64,000 bases of DNA from Erythrobacter sp. YT30 (GTDB taxonomy: Bacteria > Pseudomonadota > Alphaproteobacteria > Sphingomonadales > Sphingomonadaceae). The DNA is taken from assembly GCF_001542875.1 (NCBI RefSeq), contig NZ_LMAF01000002.1, positions 1,449,501 through 1,513,500 on the forward strand, given 5' to 3'. Below, piece by piece: positions 16,336-24,804 of this stretch. The position numbers and the translations under genes were made by a program. Under the pieces are notes generated by a model that was given only the letters and a program-made list of their open reading frames with translations, had not been told where the DNA came from and did no database searches. Numbering within the stretch: position 1 is the stretch's first letter; each line of letters starts with the position of its first letter.

Positions 16336-17693
16336 CCGATGGCCTCTGAATTCTTGATTTCGAAATAGCGGTCAATCAGGCGATAGCCGATCTGATTCCA
16401 CGGCGCCTCTATCACATCGACACCCATCCGGCGCAGGCGCTGAAGCACGATCGAACGCTGCGTCGCCAGCGTATCGGCAGTGACGGAGCGAGCCATTGTG
16501 GCAATGTCGCCAGGTTCTTCGTTGATGAGTTCTTCAAGCTCGCTGTCGGCGATAGTGACAAACAGAACGAGGTGCTTGTCAACCAGTCGCCCGATGCTCT
16601 CGATCATCAATTCCGCCGCCGTCGGATCGGTGAAATCGGAGAAGAGGACGATCAGCGAGCGCCTTTGAAGTTTCGCGGTAAGTGTCGCGAGGGCGAGAGT
16701 GAAATTGGGCTCGGTTGCCTCGTAGTCGAGGCCTGCTGCTGCACTTTGCAAACGATGAAAAGCGCGCGCATCGCTTACGAACGGAGTCATGATCTGCGGG
16801 CGTTGAGCAAAGCCGAAAAGCGAGACCTTGTCCGAGCTTTTAAGAGCGACAAATGCGCAGGTCAGTGCGGCTGTGACCGCGCGATCAATCCGGGGCATGC
16901 CATCGACGGGTTCGCACATCGCCTGACCGCAATCGAAGGCGAAGACGATCTGATTGTTGCGCTCACTTTCGTTCTCGCGGGCATAGAGGTGAACATGGCG
17001 CGCGCTGGCTTTCCAGTCGATCCGGCGGCGATCCATGCCGGCTTCGTATTCGGTCAGCGACTCAAATTGCGTGCCTTCGCCTCTGATACGCCGAGCAATG
17101 AGGCCCGTTTGTGCATCGCGCAGGAAGGTTTGCAATTCCTTGCTGCGAACAGGTGACAGATCGGGCCATATCCGGATTTCGGTGTCGAGCGCGCGGCTCG
17201 CATTGCGCGCGCCAAGGCCCAAAGGCCCAGACCAGCGAAGCCATGCGCGCGTGACGTCTGCCGTTCCGCGACGTTCGGGTTTCAGCTCAACCGAGCCTGC
17301 CTGCCCGCTGTCAAACCGATCACTTTCAAGCGTGAATTCAGCGCGGCCAGCATTGCCAAGGCGCGGATCAAATTCGAGCGCTGCGCGAACATTGGCGCGC
17401 GATCCTCTTTTGAAGTGCGCAGTGACTTTGACGGGCGTTGGCTGGCCCACTTCCGCGTCTGATGGCGCGCTCACCTCCCAATGTTCGACATTGCCGGCGA
17501 GATAGGCGTCGAACAGGATCAACACAAACAACGCCGCTGCCGCGATCGGCGCAATCAGCCAAAGCGCAGGCGTGGTCGCTGCGATCACCACCGCGACGGG
17601 CGCGAAGCCTGCGATTGTCCATGCCGCCCGCTCTGTGGGGACGACAGGGAAAGGAGGCAGCTTGGCCAGAAAGGCAGGGCGGGATAGCGCCAT
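16332..17693 (-). CDS. DUF58 domain protein (MoxR-associated, vWA-like)
   Basis: 453 residues. Two N-terminal hydrophobic segments (about 25-70) are followed by a beta-rich region and then the DUF58 signature in GTQFESLTEYEAGMDRRRID and WKASAR at about residue 225. The C-terminal half resembles a von Willebrand factor A fold (IVFAFDCGQAM, LIVLFSDFTDPTAAELM). DUF58 proteins work with the MoxR AAA ATPase, probably to insert a cofactor or remodel an envelope partner. It starts six bases after the moxR stop and overlaps the SpoIIM-like gene. Confidence 0.9.
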   Translation of the reverse strand: MALSRPAFLAKLPPFPVVPTERAAWTIAGFAPVAVVIAATTPALWLIAPIAAAALFVLILFDAYLAGNVEHWEVSAPSDAEVGQPTPVKVTAHFKRGSRANVRAALEFDPRLGNAGRAEFTLESDRFDSGQAGSVELKPERRGTADVTRAWLRWSGPLGLGARNASRALDTEIRIWPDLSPVRSKELQTFLRDAQTGLIARRIRGEGTQFESLTEYEAGMDRRRIDWKASARHVHLYARENESERNNQIVFAFDCGQAMCEPVDGMPRIDRAVTAALTCAFVALKSSDKVSLFGFAQRPQIMTPFVSDARAFHRLQSAAAGLDYEATEPNFTLALATLTAKLQRRSLIVLFSDFTDPTAAELMIESIGRLVDKHLVLFVTIADSELEELINEEPGDIATMARSVTADTLATQRSIVLQRLRRMGVDVIEAPWNQIGYRLIDRYFEIKNSEAIG

Positions 17694-17699
17694 TGAGTG

Positions 17700-18662
17700 T
17701 TACCGGGGCGCCTTAGTGCTTTCGACGAGCTCGGCGACAAGCGCTTCGATATCGCGGCCTTCGATCTCGGCAGCCGGGCTCAATGTCAGACGGTGGCGAA
17801 GGACCGGCACAGCGAGCGCCTTTACGTCATCTGGAATGATATAGGCCCGGCCATCAAGTGCAGCGCGCGCTCTCGCGGCATTGGCGAGAAGAACAGCAGC
17901 ACGCGGGCTGGCGCCGACCGACAATTCAGCATGGTCACGCGTCGCCCGTACAAGGCGCACGACATATTGGGTGATCTCTTCGGCCACTGTCACATGACCG
18001 AGTGCAGAGCTCGCCGCGACAAGTTTTGAAGCATCCGCCACCGCAGTTACGCCAAGATCAGCAGGACGCTGTGGCCCCTGACGTGATCCAAAGCTGGTGA
18101 CGATGCGCGCTTCTTCCGCCTCATCCGGATAGGGAACGAGCAGCTTGAACAGGAACCTGTCCAATTGCGCTTCTGGCAGTGGATAGACGCCTTGGTTCTC
18201 AATCGGGTTTTGAGTCGCAACCACCATAAAGCGTGTCGGCAATTGGTGGGTTTCGCCATCCAGCGTCACACGGCGCTCCTGCATCGCTTCGAGCAGAGCG
18301 GCCTGCGTTTTGGGCGGTGTACGGTTGATTTCATCAGCCAGCAGCAGCTCGCAGAAGATCGGCCCGCGCGTCAGCGTGAACTGGCTCGTCTGAAAGTTGA
18401 ACAGGTTCGAACCCAGGATATCGCCCGGCAAAAGATCAGGCGTAAACTGGATGCGCCCGAAATCGAGGCCGAGTGCGGTCGAAAAGGCATTGGCAAGAAA
18501 GGTCTTTGCGGTGCCCGGAGGCCCTTCGAGAAGGACGTGCCCCTCGCTCACCATTGCGACCAGCAATTGATCGATGATCTCTTCCTGACCCACAATCGCC
18601 TTTGCGACTTCGGCGCGGATCGCGTCCGCTAGGCCGCGCAGTTCCTCTAGGCTCATACTCAT
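17700..18662 (-). CDS. MoxR family AAA+ ATPase
   Basis: 320 residues, the usual MoxR size. Walker A is [10 protein letters not shown], Walker B is [22 protein letters not shown], and the sensor regions [20 protein letters not shown] and [12 protein letters not shown] are intact. MoxR ATPases are chaperone-like motors acting on vWA-domain proteins. The DUF58 protein encoded next is the expected partner. It is preceded by the DUF4350 gene with 15 bases between them. Confidence 0.94.
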   Translation of the reverse strand: MSMSLEELRGLADAIRAEVAKAIVGQEEIIDQLLVAMVSEGHVLLEGPPGTAKTFLANAFSTALGLDFGRIQFTPDLLPGDILGSNLFNFQTSQFTLTRGPIFCELLLADEINRTPPKTQAALLEAMQERRVTLDGETHQLPTRFMVVATQNPIENQGVYPLPEAQLDRFLFKLLVPYPDEAEEARIVTSFGSRQGPQRPADLGVTAVADASKLVAASSALGHVTVAEEITQYVVRLVRATRDHAELSVGASPRAAVLLANAARARAALDGRAYIIPDDVKALAVPVLRHRLTLSPAAEIEGRDIEALVAELVESTKAPR

Positions 18663-18677
18663 CGGGCGGTTGTCCTC

Positions 18678-19991
18678 TTAATTTCCGGAATTTTTGTGCT
18701 TGGCATCTTCAATCGTGGTGACCAGTTCGCTCAGCGATTTGGCAGCACGCACGATTTCTGATGCACTTGTGGCGTTGCGCAGCTTGGCCGCGCGGTGTGT
18801 GAAGGGTTCTTCTTGCGGCAGACGCGATTGCATGGCCGTATCGATGGTCTCGGGATCATGCCGTGCGAGACCCATGGCGCGGGCAATGCGCGCCGCTGAC
18901 AAAGCCGCATAGGGTTCCGCCAAAAGCCGAAGCCTGCCAGCGCGCACGATCAGGCCAGCACCATTGCCGACAAGGCGTTTCTTACCAAAAGCGATATCGG
19001 GGCCGCTGGCAGCCGCCGGGCCAAAGCGCAGGAAAGCGCGCCAGCCGACGATGAACATCGCCAGCAAGAGGCAAAGCGTTGCGGCTAGGAATGGCGGACG
19101 GAATGCGAGCGTGAGCAGGTTCATCGTCCCGCCAAAACCGTTTAGCGTAAGATCGAATGTGACGTGTGTACCGGGGCCGTATCCAGCTTCCTGCACCAGC
19201 GCGAGCGCGGCGGCTGCGCGTGTTTCATCCGCGAGCCCGAAATTGTTCATGAGGTCAGGTTCGACGACAAAGACTGTCCATTGGGCGTTGTCGTAATACT
19301 CGCTGCCTTCACTGCCGAGGACATTCATCGCCAGCACATGGCCAGCGGTGTCGGTTACGAGCGGCGCGAAAAGCTCGCTTTCCTCGACATAGGCGATGGT
19401 GCGCGTGGGCAGTTCGCCAGAAAGGCCATACCCTTGCCATCCGGGTTTTTCATCGTCTTCCAGCTGTTCGATCTGGTGCTCGAATTTGAAGGGTTCAGGC
19501 AGCTGTTCGCTCCAGCCGACAGGTGTCCCATCGTTCAATTGCACCCATCCGCGCTTGAATTTGTCAGACACGTCATCGGGCAGATTGCGCGGAGGCAGCG
19601 TTGCCCACCATTTCGGGAGGATAACCAGTGTTGGTCCCACATACTCACGGTCCTGCAGAATTTCCGAAAGATCTTCCGGGTTCATGAAGCTCGGAGGGGT
19701 CAGGACGAGCAGATCGCTGGTTTCAAGTCCGCTCGGCGAACGAGAAGTCTCGACGTCGTATCCCTCGCTCTCCAGCAGGCGAACAAGCCCCGCATATCCA
19801 TTAAGCCCGGTCGCAGCAGCGTGGGCAGCGCCATTATTGTCGCTTTGGCCATCATCACCGCCCGATAGAAAATAGAGAAGCGCCAGAAACGCAGCGAAGC
19901 CAATGACGATGACGAACAAAAGCGTCGCCTTGCCAAACGGCGATGCTGCGCGGCCTGATTGCGCTGTCGCTATGGCTTCAGAACCGCTCAT
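18678..19991 (-). CDS. DUF4350 domain membrane protein
   Basis: 437 residues. One transmembrane segment near the N-terminus (LLFVIVIGFAAFLALLYFL, about 25-45), a large periplasmic-type region with GLNGYAGLVRLLESEGYDVE and DLLVLTPPSF, and a second hydrophobic segment near residue 300 (PPFLAATLCLLLAMFIVGW), followed by a cytoplasmic tail. DUF4350 proteins regularly accompany MoxR/DUF58/DUF4129 genes. The start overlaps the preceding DUF4129 gene by four bases. Function unknown beyond membership of this complex. Confidence 0.86.
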   Translation of the reverse strand: MSGSEAIATAQSGRAASPFGKATLLFVIVIGFAAFLALLYFLSGGDDGQSDNNGAAHAAATGLNGYAGLVRLLESEGYDVETSRSPSGLETSDLLVLTPPSFMNPEDLSEILQDREYVGPTLVILPKWWATLPPRNLPDDVSDKFKRGWVQLNDGTPVGWSEQLPEPFKFEHQIEQLEDDEKPGWQGYGLSGELPTRTIAYVEESELFAPLVTDTAGHVLAMNVLGSEGSEYYDNAQWTVFVVEPDLMNNFGLADETRAAAALALVQEAGYGPGTHVTFDLTLNGFGGTMNLLTLAFRPPFLAATLCLLLAMFIVGWRAFLRFGPAAASGPDIAFGKKRLVGNGAGLIVRAGRLRLLAEPYAALSAARIARAMGLARHDPETIDTAMQSRLPQEEPFTHRAAKLRNATSASEIVRAAKSLSELVTTIEDAKHKNSGN

Positions 19992-20713
19992 AACGCCGCC
20001 CGCTTCACGAGCCTGCCGTCAATTTTTGCAAGGGCAAACTCTGCATAGGCTGCACGGGCTGTTTCCCAATCCGTGCGATCCAGAGAGCGCAACGCGAAGA
20101 GGCTGCGCTCAACGCGTTCGGCAATTGTGCCAAACGCTTTGCGCGCCGCATCGGGAAGCGATTTCAGCGCTGCAAGTTCGCGCGCTGTGCTTGATGGTTC
20201 AACCCAGTCAGGGCGTGCCCGCGCGATTTGGCCGACGCTTCGCTGCAAAAGCAGGTGCGTCGCCTCGTCAAAGCGCCCTTCGGCTGCCAAACGGTCAGCA
20301 TCTTCCAGAAGGGCAAGGCTTTCCTGCCTGTCGGGTTGCCATTCTGGCACTTCCTCAGCTTCGGAACCCGTGTCTTGCCGCGCGATCGGCCCATACATGC
20401 GCACGATCAGATAGAGGATAAACGCGATCAAAAGCCCAAGCAGCACCCATTGCAGCAGCCACCACGTGTTTGCGATGAGCGTTCCAATCGGCGCGAACAG
20501 TTCGCCGAGCCATTGAAAGACTTCATCCAGCCACCTTTCGAAAGCGGACGGTTGGCGCGGAGGGATTGGCGGGATCTCGATCTGCTCGAACTGAATGTCG
20601 CTGTCATTGCGCACACTCTCCCAGCTTTCCCCCAAAGTGTTTGAGGGAACGGGATCTGCGGGCTGGTCCGCAACATCGCTTTCATCAAAAGTCGGTGGTG
20701 CCGCGAAAGTCAT
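19988..20713 (-). CDS. DUF4129 domain protein, first gene of the MoxR operon
   Basis: 241 residues. One transmembrane helix (WWLLQWVLLGLLIAFILYLIV, about 100-120) separates an acidic/proline N-terminal part from a C-terminal helical DUF4129 region (ALLEDADRLAAEGRFDEATH, LLQRSVGQIARARPDW, SSTARELAAL). I chose the ATG at 20713. The open frame runs further up to 20947, but the extra residues lack membrane or domain character and there is no good ribosome-binding site. It heads a seven-gene leftward operon ending with the beta-lactamase-like gene. Confidence 0.8.
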   Translation of the reverse strand: MTFAAPPTFDESDVADQPADPVPSNTLGESWESVRNDSDIQFEQIEIPPIPPRQPSAFERWLDEVFQWLGELFAPIGTLIANTWWLLQWVLLGLLIAFILYLIVRMYGPIARQDTGSEAEEVPEWQPDRQESLALLEDADRLAAEGRFDEATHLLLQRSVGQIARARPDWVEPSSTARELAALKSLPDAARKAFGTIAERVERSLFALRSLDRTDWETARAAYAEFALAKIDGRLVKRAAL

Positions 20714-20807
20714 TCGGCACGCTTGGTGGCATGGCAAAGGCGGTTTCGCAACAGCATTGGCGTGCCACTGGTATGGAATTGGTAAGGTTTGGCGCAGTGA
20801 CCTCGGC

Positions 20808-21701
20808 TTATCCCCGCTTGCGCGCCATCGGATAGGTTCCAAGAACGCGCAATTGCTTGGAATAAAACCCACATTCCTCCAATGCGCGGTCCACGGCGGG
20901 GTTGCCGGGGGCACCGATAATATCGGCGTAGAATTGCGTTGCCGCAAAGCTAGTCCCGATTTGATAGCTTTCGAGCTTCGTCATGTTGACGCCATTGGTC
21001 GCAAATCCGCCGAGCGCTTTGTAAAGGGCAGCCGGAATGTTGCGCACTTCGAAGACGAATGTCGTCATCGCCTCAAGTTCTGGGTCATGCGTGAGAAAGG
21101 CGGGTTTATCCGCTAGGATCACAAAGCGCGTCATATTGTCTGCGCTATCCTCGACATTCTCATCGACGATGGTGAGCCCGTAATATTCCGCTGCAATGGC
21201 AGGCGCGATGGCCGCAATGGTTGGATCATCGCTTTCCGCCACAAACGCAGCAGCACCCGCTGTATCGGCATAGCTTAGCGGCACGATGCCTCGCTGGCGC
21301 AAGTAGTGGCGCGACTGGCCAAGTGCCTGGGGATGGCTGTATGCAGCCTCCAACGGGCCTTTGCCCTTTGCCATCAGTGCGTGATGGATGGGCATGAAAT
21401 ATTCGCCGGTAATCGAAAGCCCGCTTTCTGGAAGCAGGAAGTGAATATCGGCCACCCGGCCATGCTGCGAGTTTTCGATAGGAATTATCGCTTCACCAGC
21501 GCGGCCATCTTTGACAGCGTCCAGCGCATCTTCAAAGCTGAAGCATGGCAGAGGCAGAGCATTCGGACGCGCTTCTGCCGCTGCGCGATGAGAATTGGCA
21601 CCGGGCGATCCCTGAAACGCAATTGCGCTCTGGGGATCGGCAGCGGCCTTGGCGCGCAGATCATCGACAATCGGCAAAGCTGGAGCAGGAAAAGATCGCA
21701 T
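20808..21701 (-). CDS. pheA: Prephenate dehydratase
   Basis: 297 residues, monofunctional. The catalytic PDT domain shows AFQGSPGANSHRAA, FEDALDAVKDGRAGEAIIPIENSQHGRV and the TRF motif in NMTRFVILAD. The C-terminal ACT regulatory domain is visible as TFVFEVRNIPAALYKALGGF and NMTKLESYQIG, with the ESRP-like segment here reading KLESYQ. It converts prephenate to phenylpyruvate in phenylalanine synthesis and is probably inhibited by phenylalanine through the ACT domain. It is divergent from the cytochrome gene. Confidence 0.96.
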   Translation of the reverse strand: MRSFPAPALPIVDDLRAKAAADPQSAIAFQGSPGANSHRAAAEARPNALPLPCFSFEDALDAVKDGRAGEAIIPIENSQHGRVADIHFLLPESGLSITGEYFMPIHHALMAKGKGPLEAAYSHPQALGQSRHYLRQRGIVPLSYADTAGAAAFVAESDDPTIAAIAPAIAAEYYGLTIVDENVEDSADNMTRFVILADKPAFLTHDPELEAMTTFVFEVRNIPAALYKALGGFATNGVNMTKLESYQIGTSFAATQFYADIIGAPGNPAVDRALEECGFYSKQLRVLGTYPMARKRG

Positions 21702-21833
21702 AATTGCCCAGCGTGCTAATGCCGAGATGCAGCCACGGCAAGGCTGATGGGTTGCTCAATTGCAATTACCGCAATGCGTGATGTTGCGATGGGTCTTGCG
21801 CCGCGCGAAACGCCCCATTAATGGGCGCTCGGG

Positions 21834-22535
21834 ATGAATCAAGAAACCACATCAGAAAACGCGCCCGAAGCCAAATCGGATCAGGGTGATCTGTTCAACA
21901 CCGCAGCCGGTTGGGTGCTGTTCGCGGGCATTGTCGGGCTTGGCCTGTCAGTGGTCAGCGGCATGTACTTCCACGGCTCCTCGCCTGAACGGCCCGAACA
22001 ATTGGGCTATGTAATCGAAGGCGTCGAGGAAGAGGGCGGCGTTATCCCTGCTGAAATGAGCATGGCCGAAGCGCTGAATATGGCATCGGTTGATGTTGCC
22101 GCCGGCGAAAAGGTGTACCAGAAATGCGCAAGCTGCCACTCGATTGAAGCTGGCGGGGCGAATGGCATTGGTCCCAACCTTCACGCCATCATGGGCGCAC
22201 CTGTGGGCGCGAAAGCTGGCTATCAGTATTCGGACGCGATGGCATCGTTCGGCGGAAACTGGGGCTGGGAAGAAATGAACCAGTGGCTCGCAGCTCCCAA
22301 ACGCTACATGGAAGGCACCAAGATGGGCTTCGCTGGCCTGTCCAAGGTGGAAGACCGCGCAGCGGTCGCCCTGTACATGAACGAACAGGGTTCGAATCTT
22401 CCTGTTCCAGAATATGTTGCCGAGGCTGCTGAAGGTGGGGAAGAAGCAGCAGATGCAGACGCAGTCGAAACGGCTGAGGATGCGCAGAATGCCGCTGAAG
22501 AAACGTCAGAAGAAACAGCAGCAGCTGAAAGCTGA
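21834..22535 (+). CDS. cycM: Membrane-anchored cytochrome c (CycM type)
   Basis: 233 residues. One N-terminal membrane anchor (GWVLFAGIVGLGLSVVSGMYF, about 27-47) is followed by a class I cytochrome c domain with the heme site QKCASCHSIEAGG and the axial methionine in GTKMGFAG. The last 45 residues are an unusual Glu/Ala-rich acidic tail. CycM-type proteins carry electrons between the bc1 complex and terminal oxidase at the outer face of the inner membrane. It is divergent from pheA and convergent with rlmE. Confidence 0.9.
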   Translation: MNQETTSENAPEAKSDQGDLFNTAAGWVLFAGIVGLGLSVVSGMYFHGSSPERPEQLGYVIEGVEEEGGVIPAEMSMAEALNMASVDVAAGEKVYQKCASCHSIEAGGANGIGPNLHAIMGAPVGAKAGYQYSDAMASFGGNWGWEEMNQWLAAPKRYMEGTKMGFAGLSKVEDRAAVALYMNEQGSNLPVPEYVAEAAEGGEEAADADAVETAEDAQNAAEETSEETAAAES

Positions 22536-22561
22536 GAATAGTCTGAGATAAGGGCGGGGCC

Positions 22562-23230
22562 TTATTCGCCGCGCCCTTTGAACCCCTGAGCAATCACATA
22601 CCATTCGGATGAGCCTTTGCGGCTAGCCGGGGGCTTTGCGTGCTTGACGCGTGTGAAGTGTTTCTTGAGCAGTGCGAGCAAATCCCGGTCCGTTCCGCCA
22701 GCCAGCACCTTGGCGATAAAAGCGCCGCCTTCCGACAGGGTTTCGGTTGCAAACCAGGCTGCTGCTTCAACAAGGCCCATCGTGCGCAAATGATCGGTCT
22801 GTTTGTGACCCACAGTGTTTGCGGCCATATCTGACATCACCAGATCGGGCGGCCCTTCCAATGCATCTTCAAGCTTTCGCGGGGCGGCATCATCAAGGAA
22901 ATCCATTTCGAATATGGTGACGCCCTCGATCGGTTCGGTCGGCAAAAGATCAATGCCTACAATCTTTGCCTTGGGCGCTTTCTTGCGCACCACCTGCGCC
23001 CAGCCACCCGGCGCAATGCCAAGGTCAACCACGCGCGATTTGCCGCGAATGAGGCCGAATTTTTCATCGAGCTCAATCAGCTTGTATGCCGCACGGCTGC
23101 GATAACCATCTGCCTTCGCCTGCTTGACGTAAGGATCGTTCAACTGCCGCTCAAGCCAGCGCGTTGATGATGCGGTGCGCTTTTTGGCGGTTTTTACGCG
23201 GCGGTCGGGATTGCGGCCTGATCGGCTCAT
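22562..23230 (-). CDS. rlmE: 23S rRNA (uridine-2552-2'-O)-methyltransferase
   Basis: 222 residues, RrmJ/FtsJ fold. The SAM motif is VVDLGIAPGGWAQV, followed by VGIDLLPTEPIEGV, LVMSDMAANTVGH and the catalytic lysine in GGAFIAKVLAG. It methylates U2552 in the A-loop of 23S rRNA. The start MSRSGRN at 23230 lies four bases after the ppx/gppA stop. A longer open frame runs back into ppx/gppA and is rejected. The lysine/arginine-rich first 30 residues are typical for rRNA binding. Confidence 0.94.
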   Translation of the reverse strand: MSRSGRNPDRRVKTAKKRTASSTRWLERQLNDPYVKQAKADGYRSRAAYKLIELDEKFGLIRGKSRVVDLGIAPGGWAQVVRKKAPKAKIVGIDLLPTEPIEGVTIFEMDFLDDAAPRKLEDALEGPPDLVMSDMAANTVGHKQTDHLRTMGLVEAAAWFATETLSEGGAFIAKVLAGGTDRDLLALLKKHFTRVKHAKPPASRKGSSEWYVIAQGFKGRGE

Positions 23231-23234
23231 TGTT

Positions 23235-24518
23235 TCAAGCCTTGCCTGCACGCAATTGTTCAAGCGCGCGCAAAGATCGCTCACCCTGCCGCTCGGACGC
23301 CATAAGGCTGCGCAAGATCCCCTCTCGAATGCCGCGATCAGCGACGCCAAGGCGCGCCGCGGGCCAGAGGTCGAGAATGGATTCGAGGATAGCGCATCCC
23401 GCCACCACAAGATCTGCCCTGTCTTCCCCGATACAGGGTAGAGTGCTGCGCTCTTCCGGCGACATACCGGCGAGGTCTTCGCTGATCGAACGCATCGAAG
23501 TCGCAGGGACGATCAATCCGTCGACGGCTTTGCGATCATAATGCGGCAATTCCAGATGAAGGCTCGCCAAAGTGGTCACTGTGCCGCTCGTCCCGAGCAA
23601 GCGAATGTCGGGATGTGCGGCGGAATCGGCGATACGCTGCGCAAATGGCGCAAAGCTTTCGGACACAAGTTCACGCATCTTGGCATAGCGGGCAATGCGT
23701 GCCTCGCGCCTATTCTCACCGCGTCCCACGGTATCGGTGAGCGAAACAACGCCCCATGGCACGCTTTGCCAATCGAGAATGCGTGGGACTTTACCGCCCG
23801 GCTCCAGCAGGACGAGCTCGGTTGATCCCCCGCCAATATCGAAAATGACCGCGGGGCCATTGCCCGCTTCCAAAAGGATGTGGCAGCCAAGCACTGCCAG
23901 CCGCGCTTCTTCGCCTGCGCTTATGATGTCGAGCACAATGCCGGTTTCGCGCTTGACCCGCTCGATAAAGGCCTCGCCATTGCTTGCCCTGCGGCATGCT
24001 TCGGTCGCGACAGAGCGGGCGAGGCGGACCTTTCGGCGTCGCAGTTTGTCAGCACAGATCGACAAGGCGCCCATGGCCCTGTCCATCGCTTCGTCCGACA
24101 ATCTGCCGCTTGTCGCCAGACCTTCGCCCAGTTTCACCACCCGGCTGAAAGCGTCGATGACCGTGAAATCCTTGCCTGATGGACGCGCGATCAGCAGGCG
24201 GCAATTGTTCGTCCCCAAATCAAGCGCGGCATAAGCCTCATTGGGGCGAGGCTGCCGGTTATGACGAGGGATCGGACGCGCTGAACGATGTCTTTCAACA
24301 CCGGCGTCTTTGGCAACGTGAGCGGGCTTCGTGGCGGCGTTCGCTTTGCCATTGGATCTTGTTCCATTGGCATCAGGGCGATTGCCCTTGCGGCGCTTGC
24401 TTTGCGCTTGCTGTGGCTGGAAAGGGCGCTTGTAGCGAAAATCAGCTACTTTTCCGGACGTATTGCCCTTTTTTGCACCAGCACTCTTGTTTGCGTCCGG
24501 CGGAAACGGCTCCGCCAT
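23235..24518 (-). CDS. Ppx/GppA family exopolyphosphatase/guanosine pentaphosphatase with basic N-terminal extension
   Basis: 427 residues. The ASKHA-fold phosphatase begins at residue about 96 with YAALDLGTNNCRLLIARP and continues with SVATEACRRASNG, the catalytic glutamate in ISAGEEARLAVLG, FDIGGGSTELVLL and LLGTSGTVTTLASL. Residues 1-95 form a Lys/Arg/Asn/Gln-rich, probably disordered extension not found in E. coli Ppx. It hydrolyses polyphosphate or pppGpp. It is followed directly by rlmE, a common pairing in Sphingomonadales. Confidence 0.9.
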   Translation of the reverse strand: MAEPFPPDANKSAGAKKGNTSGKVADFRYKRPFQPQQAQSKRRKGNRPDANGTRSNGKANAATKPAHVAKDAGVERHRSARPIPRHNRQPRPNEAYAALDLGTNNCRLLIARPSGKDFTVIDAFSRVVKLGEGLATSGRLSDEAMDRAMGALSICADKLRRRKVRLARSVATEACRRASNGEAFIERVKRETGIVLDIISAGEEARLAVLGCHILLEAGNGPAVIFDIGGGSTELVLLEPGGKVPRILDWQSVPWGVVSLTDTVGRGENRREARIARYAKMRELVSESFAPFAQRIADSAAHPDIRLLGTSGTVTTLASLHLELPHYDRKAVDGLIVPATSMRSISEDLAGMSPEERSTLPCIGEDRADLVVAGCAILESILDLWPAARLGVADRGIREGILRSLMASERQGERSLRALEQLRAGKA

Positions 24519-24712
24519 AAAGTACTGCCTTCAAATATCACGCAGGCTTTTTTGCCTGTGCACCTGACATCCAAGCTAACCCAAGGTGCCTTCAAGGGCA
24601 AGTTGCATGCCATTTGCAGGCAAAGGAGCGGTCATTGCGGGTTGACCTTGCCGAGGCACAAACCTAGATGCGCGGCTCTCTTGAGAGGCGCTAAGACAGC
24701 CTCACAGCCGAT

Positions 24713-24786
24713 TGCCCCGTCGTCTAATGGTAAGACTACGGACTCTGACTCCGTCAATTGAGGTTCGAATCCTCACGGGGCATCCA
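24713..24786 (+). tRNA. tRNA-Gln (anticodon CTG)
   Basis: 74 bases with a perfect 7 bp acceptor stem (TGCCCCG with CGGGGCA), an anticodon loop CTCTGAC giving anticodon CTG, a T-loop GGTTCGAATCC, and an encoded CCA end. It reads CAG glutamine codons. It lies between ppx/gppA and the convergent GGDEF-EAL gene. Confidence 0.96.
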
Positions 24787-24804
24787 GCGATAAAGCGCGA
24801 GGGC

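Noticed and set aside
19164..19868. 234-codon plus-strand open frame over the DUF4350 gene
   Set aside because: Antisense to an operon member with overlapping start and stop codons on both sides.
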